This document shows, piece after piece, positions 60,618 to 64,000 of a DNA stretch of 64,000 nucleotides. The stretch comes from Streptomyces sp. WAC 01529 (GTDB lineage: Bacteria; Actinomycetota; Actinomycetes; Streptomycetales; Streptomycetaceae). The stretch is taken from contig NZ_CP029617.1 of NCBI RefSeq assembly GCF_003945545.1, positions 6,599,001-6,663,000 of the forward strand. Direction: 5' to 3'. The position numbers were made by a program, and so were the translations under genes. The notes beneath the pieces were generated by a model. The model was not told the DNA's origin, did no database searches, and saw only the letters and a list, made by a program, of their open reading frames with translations. Each line of letters starts with the position of its first letter. Positions within the stretch are counted from its first letter, which is position 1.

Positions 60618-61856
60618 CTACCAGGTGACGGGGAGTTCGAGCATGCCCTGAATGGTGTCGCCGGGCTTGAAGGGGATCTCCTCGGCGGGCACGGCCAGGC
60701 GCAGACGCGGCAGCCGCTCGAAGAGGGACCGCAGGGCGATCTCCAGCTCCGCGCGGGCGAGGTTCTGCCCCAGGCACTGGTGGATGCCGAACCCGAAGGC
60801 GAGGTGGTGGCGGGTCGTGCGGTGCCAGTTCAGCTCCTCGGGGTCCTCGTAGGCCGCCTCGTCGCGGTTGATGAGCGAGGTGGAGAAGACGACGCCCTCG
60901 CCGGCGCGCAGCGTGCTGCCCGCGACCTCGATGTCCTCCTTCACCAGGCGCAGCATGCCGTCCGCGATGGACAGATAGCGCAGCAACTCCTCGACCACGG
61001 CGGGCATCAGCGACGGGTCGGTACCGCCGGGCCCCGGCCGCAGTTCGGCGAGCCGCTCGGGGTGCTGGAGCAGGGTGAACGTACCGAGGGAGATCATGTT
61101 CGCCGTGGTCTCGTGCCCCGCGACGAGCAGGATCGTGGCCAGGTCGGCCAGCTCCTCGCGGTCCACCGCGCCCGCCGCGAGCTGCTGGTGGATCAGCTCG
61201 TCGAGGAGCCCGTCGCCCGGCTCCTCGCGTTTGCGGTCGATCAACGCGTGGAAATACGCGTCCAGTTCGCCCCGCGCCGCCTGGGAGACCCGCGCGTCGG
61301 CGCCGCGCAGCAGGCGCCGCGACTGCTCCTCGAAGAAGTCGTGGTCGGCGTAGGGCACGCCGAGGAGCGCGCAGATCACGATGGACGGCACGGGCAGCGC
61401 GAACGCGCTGACGAGTTCGGCGGGCGGCCCCTGCGCCTCCATGGCGTCCAGGAGCCGGTCCACGGTCTCCTGGATGCGCGGGCGCAGCGCCGCGACGCGC
61501 TTGACCGAGAAGCTGGGGATCAGCATCCGGCGCTGGGTGTTGTGCCGGGGGTCGTCGACGCCGAGCAGGGCGACGCTGCGGTTGCGGACACCGGCGAAGC
61601 GTTCGGCCGGCGCGGGGAAGTCCTCGTTCTCGCGGTCCGAGGAGAGCCGGGGGTCGGCGAGGAGTTCGCGGGCCACCGCGTGCCCGGTGACCGCCCACAC
61701 GACGCGTCCGTCGAAGAGGGTGACACGGGAGAGCGGCCGGGCGTCGCGCAGGGGCGCGTAGGCGGTGGGTGGGTGGTAGGGGCAGGTGCGGTCCCGGGGG
61801 AAGGCGATGGGTTCGGTGCGTGCGCTCTGCTCCATCGGCTCGGCCGGCTTGGTCAT
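60618..61856 (-). CDS. Cytochrome P450 (CYP105-like)
   Basis: This 412-residue soluble P450 binds heme through Cys361 in FGFGIHQCLG. The I-helix AGHETTANM and the ExxR motif (VEELLR) are present, as are the ferredoxin-facing basic residues expected. Its layout and ferredoxin partner match the CYP105 group, which hydroxylates varied substrates, but subfamily assignment is inference. The ATG at 61856 is chosen. No biosynthetic enzymes are adjacent, so it is probably not part of a natural product cluster. Confidence 0.92.
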   Translation of the reverse strand: MTKPAEPMEQSARTEPIAFPRDRTCPYHPPTAYAPLRDARPLSRVTLFDGRVVWAVTGHAVARELLADPRLSSDRENEDFPAPAERFAGVRNRSVALLGVDDPRHNTQRRMLIPSFSVKRVAALRPRIQETVDRLLDAMEAQGPPAELVSAFALPVPSIVICALLGVPYADHDFFEEQSRRLLRGADARVSQAARGELDAYFHALIDRKREEPGDGLLDELIHQQLAAGAVDREELADLATILLVAGHETTANMISLGTFTLLQHPERLAELRPGPGGTDPSLMPAVVEELLRYLSIADGMLRLVKEDIEVAGSTLRAGEGVVFSTSLINRDEAAYEDPEELNWHRTTRHHLAFGFGIHQCLGQNLARAELEIALRSLFERLPRLRLAVPAEEIPFKPGDTIQGMLELPVTW

Positions 61857-61934
61857 GGGTGTACCTCGCAAACGCAGGTGTTCCGGTTGCCGCTCCCATT
61901 CGATGCCTGGGGCATCTATCTCGTACACGGCAAG

Positions 61935-61970
61935 ACCGGCCAGATCGGTGACGCGCCGGATCTGACCGGA
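61935..61970. promoter_or_regulatory. Palindrome upstream of the P450 gene
   Basis: ACCGGCCAGATC (61935-61946) and GATCTGACCGGA (61959-61970) form an imperfect 12-bp inverted repeat (10 of 12) with a 12-base spacer, 79 bases before the P450 start. It is a candidate operator for a repressor, probably TetR- or GntR-like, that is not encoded nearby. Confidence 0.4.
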
Positions 61971-62091
61971 AGTGCTCCGTGCGCTCAACCGCCCTGCGTC
62001 CGAGGGGGAGTGGGCCCCGTCCGAGGGGGCGCGCGGGGGGCGTGCGAGGATCCGGGCAGACTGTGCGCGGCCACTGCGGAGGATGAGAAGA

Positions 62092-62658
62092 ATGTTCGCG
62101 ATTTCCCTGGGCGACGGAGCCGAACTGCGTCCGCTGGAGCCCTGGCAGGCCGAGGAGTTCCTGGCCCACATGGACCGCGGCCGCGACTTCATCGGCCAGT
62201 ACGTCGGCCTGCCCGACATCACCGCCGACCTGACGGCCGCGCGCCGCTGGCTTCAGCTCTACGCCGACAAGGCCGCCGCCGACACGGGCCGCCTGTACGG
62301 CATCTGGCTCGACGGACGCCTGGTCGGAGGCGTCCTCTTCCGGGTCTTCGACGCGGCGGGCGGCACCTGCGAGGCGGGCTGCTGGCTGGAACCGGCAGCC
62401 GCCGGCCGCGGCCTGGTCACCCGTGCCGTGCGCACCATCATCGACTGGGCGTTCGAGGTCCGGGGCATGCACCGGGTGGAGTGGCTCGTGGCCTCCGGGA
62501 ACCGCCCGAGCATCAATGTGGCCAAGCGCCTCGGCATGACCCTCGAAGGAGTCCAGCGGCAGAACGACCTCTACCGGGGCGTGCGGCAGGACACGGAGAT
62601 CTGGGCGGTACTGGCACCGGAGTGGCGTGCGGCGGCCGAGGGGCACGGCAGCCGATAA
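62092..62658 (+). CDS. GNAT family acetyltransferase (RimJ/RimL-like)
   Basis: This 188-residue protein shows RimJ-type features: LRPLEPWQAEEFLAHM, GIWLDGRLVGGVLF, AAAGRGLVTRAVRTIIDWAFEV (acetyl-CoA loop in AGRGLVTRA) and NRPSINVAKRLGM. It probably acetylates an N-terminal amine or a small molecule. GGAGG sits at the right distance from the ATG at 62092, which decides it over 62083. It is divergent from the P450 gene, which lies 235 bases away. Confidence 0.88.
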   Translation: MFAISLGDGAELRPLEPWQAEEFLAHMDRGRDFIGQYVGLPDITADLTAARRWLQLYADKAAADTGRLYGIWLDGRLVGGVLFRVFDAAGGTCEAGCWLEPAAAGRGLVTRAVRTIIDWAFEVRGMHRVEWLVASGNRPSINVAKRLGMTLEGVQRQNDLYRGVRQDTEIWAVLAPEWRAAAEGHGSR

Positions 62659-62707
62659 ATGGATGGCGTCCCGGCCGAGCCGGGATCTAAGCTGCGTCTC
62701 GTCCCTA

Positions 62708-62728
62708 GGCGGCCGTTCTCCGGCCGCC
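62708..62728 (+). terminator. Hairpin terminator after the GNAT gene
   Basis: GGCGGCCG (62708-62715), five-base loop TTCTC, CGGCCGCC (62721-62728): a perfect 8-bp stem 50 bases beyond the GNAT stop and before the small ORF. Confidence 0.55.
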
Positions 62729-62771
62729 GGTATCAGTCGAGCAGGACCTGCGAGACCAGGAGGAGTGACCG

Positions 62772-62843
62772 ATGGCTGTCGTCGCGACGGGCGTTGCCCG
62801 CATCCGGAAGTTCATCAAGTCTACCTCCGTGGCCTCCGGCTGA
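62772..62843 (+). CDS. Small ORF of 23 codons upstream of rsgA
   Basis: A strong AGGAGG at 62759-62764 precedes an ATG at 62772 that opens a 23-residue ORF beginning MAVVATGVARIRKF and ending STSVASG. The strong ribosome binding site, good codon usage and position 68 bases before rsgA point to a translated small protein or leader. It has no recognisable domain and may control rsgA. It is too short for normal gene callers. Confidence 0.45.
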   Translation: MAVVATGVARIRKFIKSTSVASG

Positions 62844-62911
62844 CCGAGCGTCAGACACCTCCGCGCGCCGTCGTGCGCGTGCGCCGGGGCCACCCTGTGA
62901 AGGGTCACCCC

Positions 62912-64000
62912 TTGTCTTCCTCTTCTCTCCCGTTCTCCTCTCTTCCGCTCACCTCCCGGACGGGCGCATCCCTCACGGGTACGTCCTCCCTCACGGGTAC
63001 GTCCTCGTCCGCGCCGCACCCCCTCGCCCCCTACGGCTGGGACGCGCGGTGGGAGGCCGAGTTCGCGCCGTTCGCGGCGCGGGGGCTGCTGCCCGGCCGG
63101 GTCGTCCGCGTCGACCGCGGGCAGTGCGACATCGTCACCGCAGGGGGAACCGTGCGGGCCGACACCGAGTTCGTCACCCCGCGCGACCCGCTGAAGGTCG
63201 TGTGCACCGGCGACTGGGCCGCCGTCGACCCGGACGGCGGCGACCCCCGCTACGTACGCGCGTATCTGCCGCGGCGCACGTCCTTCGTGCGCTCCACCTC
63301 GTCCAAGAGGTCCGAGGGGCAGATCCTCGCCGCCAACGTCGACTACTCGATCATCGCCGTCTCGCTCGCCGTCGAACTCGACCTCGGGCGGATCGAGCGG
63401 TTCCTCGCGCTCGGCTGGGAGTCGGGCGGCCAGCCGGTCATCGTCCTGACCAAGGCCGACCTCGTCCCCGACCGGGCCACGCTCGCGCATCTCGTCGAGG
63501 ACGTGGAGACCTCGGCGCCCGGCGTCCAGGTGCTGCCGGTCAGCGCCACGGACGGCGACGGCGTCGACGTCCTCGCCGCGGTCGTCTCCGGCGGTACGTC
63601 GGTGCTGCTCGGCCAGTCCGGCGCGGGCAAGTCCACCCTGGCGAACGCGCTCGCCGGCGCCGACGTCATGGAGGTCCAGGCGATCCGTGACGTCGACGGC
63701 AAGGGCCGTCACACCACGACGACCCGCAACCTCCTGCTGCTGCCCGCGGGCGGTGTCCTCATCGACACGCCGGGGCTGCGCGGCGTCGGCCTGTGGGACG
63801 CCGGGAACGGCGTCGGGCAGGTCTTCTCCGAGATCGAGGAACTGGCGCGTGACTGCCGGTTCCACGACTGCGCCCACGTGGCGGAGCCGGGCTGCGCGGT
63901 GCTCGACGCCGTCGCGGACGGCGCGCTTCCCGAACGCCGTCTCGACAGCTACCGCAAGCTGATCCGCGAGAACCAGCGCATCGTCGCCAAGACGGACGCG
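62912..64000 (+). CDS. rsgA: Ribosome small-subunit-dependent GTPase A (partial)
   Basis: RsgA helps mature the 30S ribosomal subunit and is a circularly permuted GTPase. It has an N-terminal OB-like domain (RVVRVDRGQCDIV), the G4 motif TKAD, G1 LGQSGAGKST, G3 DTPG, and the C-terminal zinc-binding region (CRFHDCAHVAEPGC). The gene continues past the right edge. The start is TTG at 62912 with GAAGGG upstream; it adds an unconserved Ser/Thr-rich tail of about 40 residues. An 18-bp tandem repeat lies in that tail. Confidence 0.93.
   Translation, partial: MSSSSLPFSSLPLTSRTGASLTGTSSLTGTSSSAPHPLAPYGWDARWEAEFAPFAARGLLPGRVVRVDRGQCDIVTAGGTVRADTEFVTPRDPLKVVCTGDWAAVDPDGGDPRYVRAYLPRRTSFVRSTSSKRSEGQILAANVDYSIIAVSLAVELDLGRIERFLALGWESGGQPVIVLTKADLVPDRATLAHLVEDVETSAPGVQVLPVSATDGDGVDVLAAVVSGGTSVLLGQSGAGKSTLANALAGADVMEVQAIRDVDGKGRHTTTTRNLLLLPAGGVLIDTPGLRGVGLWDAGNGVGQVFSEIEELARDCRFHDCAHVAEPGCAVLDAVADGALPERRLDSYRKLIRENQRIVAKTDA
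62969..63004. repeat. 18-bp perfect tandem repeat in rsgA 5' end
   Basis: TCCCTCACGGGTACGTCC occurs twice in direct tandem, at 62969-62986 and 62987-63004, and encodes SLTGTS twice. It keeps the reading frame. Confidence 0.85.

Noticed and set aside
60396..61856. Natural product gene cluster around the P450
   Set aside because: No synthase, cyclase or tailoring neighbours are present; only a ferredoxin and a GNAT gene flank it.
1..64000. rRNA, tRNA, CRISPR arrays, insertion sequences or prophage
   Set aside because: I saw no tRNA-like TTCGA arms with proper stems, no direct repeat-spacer pattern, no transposase or integrase motif in either strand; a covariance or profile search would be needed to be certain.

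Overview
This window is a typical high-GC actinobacterial chromosome segment, most likely Streptomyces. The signs are GC-rich third codon positions, frequent GTG starts, Tat and lipoprotein signals, the SAV2148-type HEPN and SCO6745-type families, a maltooligosyl-trehalose pathway, and a Cys-containing leader peptide before the sulfite reductase operon. About 60 genes are supported. I saw no rRNA, tRNA, CRISPR array, insertion sequence or prophage. The two edge genes, a CTP-synthase-related amidotransferase and rsgA, are cut by the window.

Layout. 0.0-2.4 kb: an amidotransferase divergent from a LysR regulator, then a membrane-anchored PDZ protein. 2.4-13.4 kb: storage carbohydrate metabolism. 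TreZ, TreY and GlgX are all on the minus strand, interspersed with an aldo/keto reductase, a DUF1707-FHA protein, an M14 carboxypeptidase and an MFS transporter. GlgX debranches glycogen, TreY makes the terminal maltosyl unit into trehalose linkage, and TreZ releases trehalose. 13.5-15.7 kb: two secreted proteins that together look like a copper amine oxidase split over two genes. 15.8-18.8 kb: a HEPN/PLD-like protein, a DnaQ-like exonuclease and a phosphotransferase. 18.8-22.0 kb: a sugar ABC importer (two permeases and a lipoprotein) without its own ATPase. 22.0-25.7 kb: an M1 metallopeptidase lipoprotein with an apparent ATC start, a small lipoprotein, and an integral membrane protein divergent from a MarR regulator. 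25.8-30.4 kb: a CDP-alcohol phosphatidyltransferase, a secreted subtilisin, a DUF1697 protein, a GNAT enzyme and an SCO6745-family protein.

30.4-40.1 kb is one minus-strand assimilatory sulfur locus: leader peptide, sulfite reductase, small zinc ribbon, cysH, cysC, cysD, cysN, a sulfonate-type ABC importer and a sirohydrochlorin chelatase. Most junctions are ATGA overlaps. It covers sulfate activation, reduction to sulfide, siroheme supply and organosulfur uptake. A 13-bp perfect palindrome lies over the likely promoter.

40.1-51.2 kb holds GNAT, GAF/HTH, AidB-type acyl-CoA dehydrogenase, YihY, NmrA, two AraC-type regulators, VOC and Nudix proteins, then a cupin and an alpha/alpha-toroid-like membrane protein. 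51.2-64 kb holds a GH2 beta-galactosidase, a PPOX-fold flavoprotein, two paralogous membrane-anchored proteins (one interrupted by an in-frame TAG), a Tat-exported PL8 polysaccharide lyase, a cytochrome P450 with its 3Fe-4S ferredoxin, a GNAT enzyme, a 23-residue ORF and rsgA.

Most of the region is ordinary core or near-core Streptomyces content. The points most worth following are the split amine oxidase, the amber-interrupted paralog, the ATC start of the M1 peptidase, and the leader peptide and palindrome controlling the sulfur operon.
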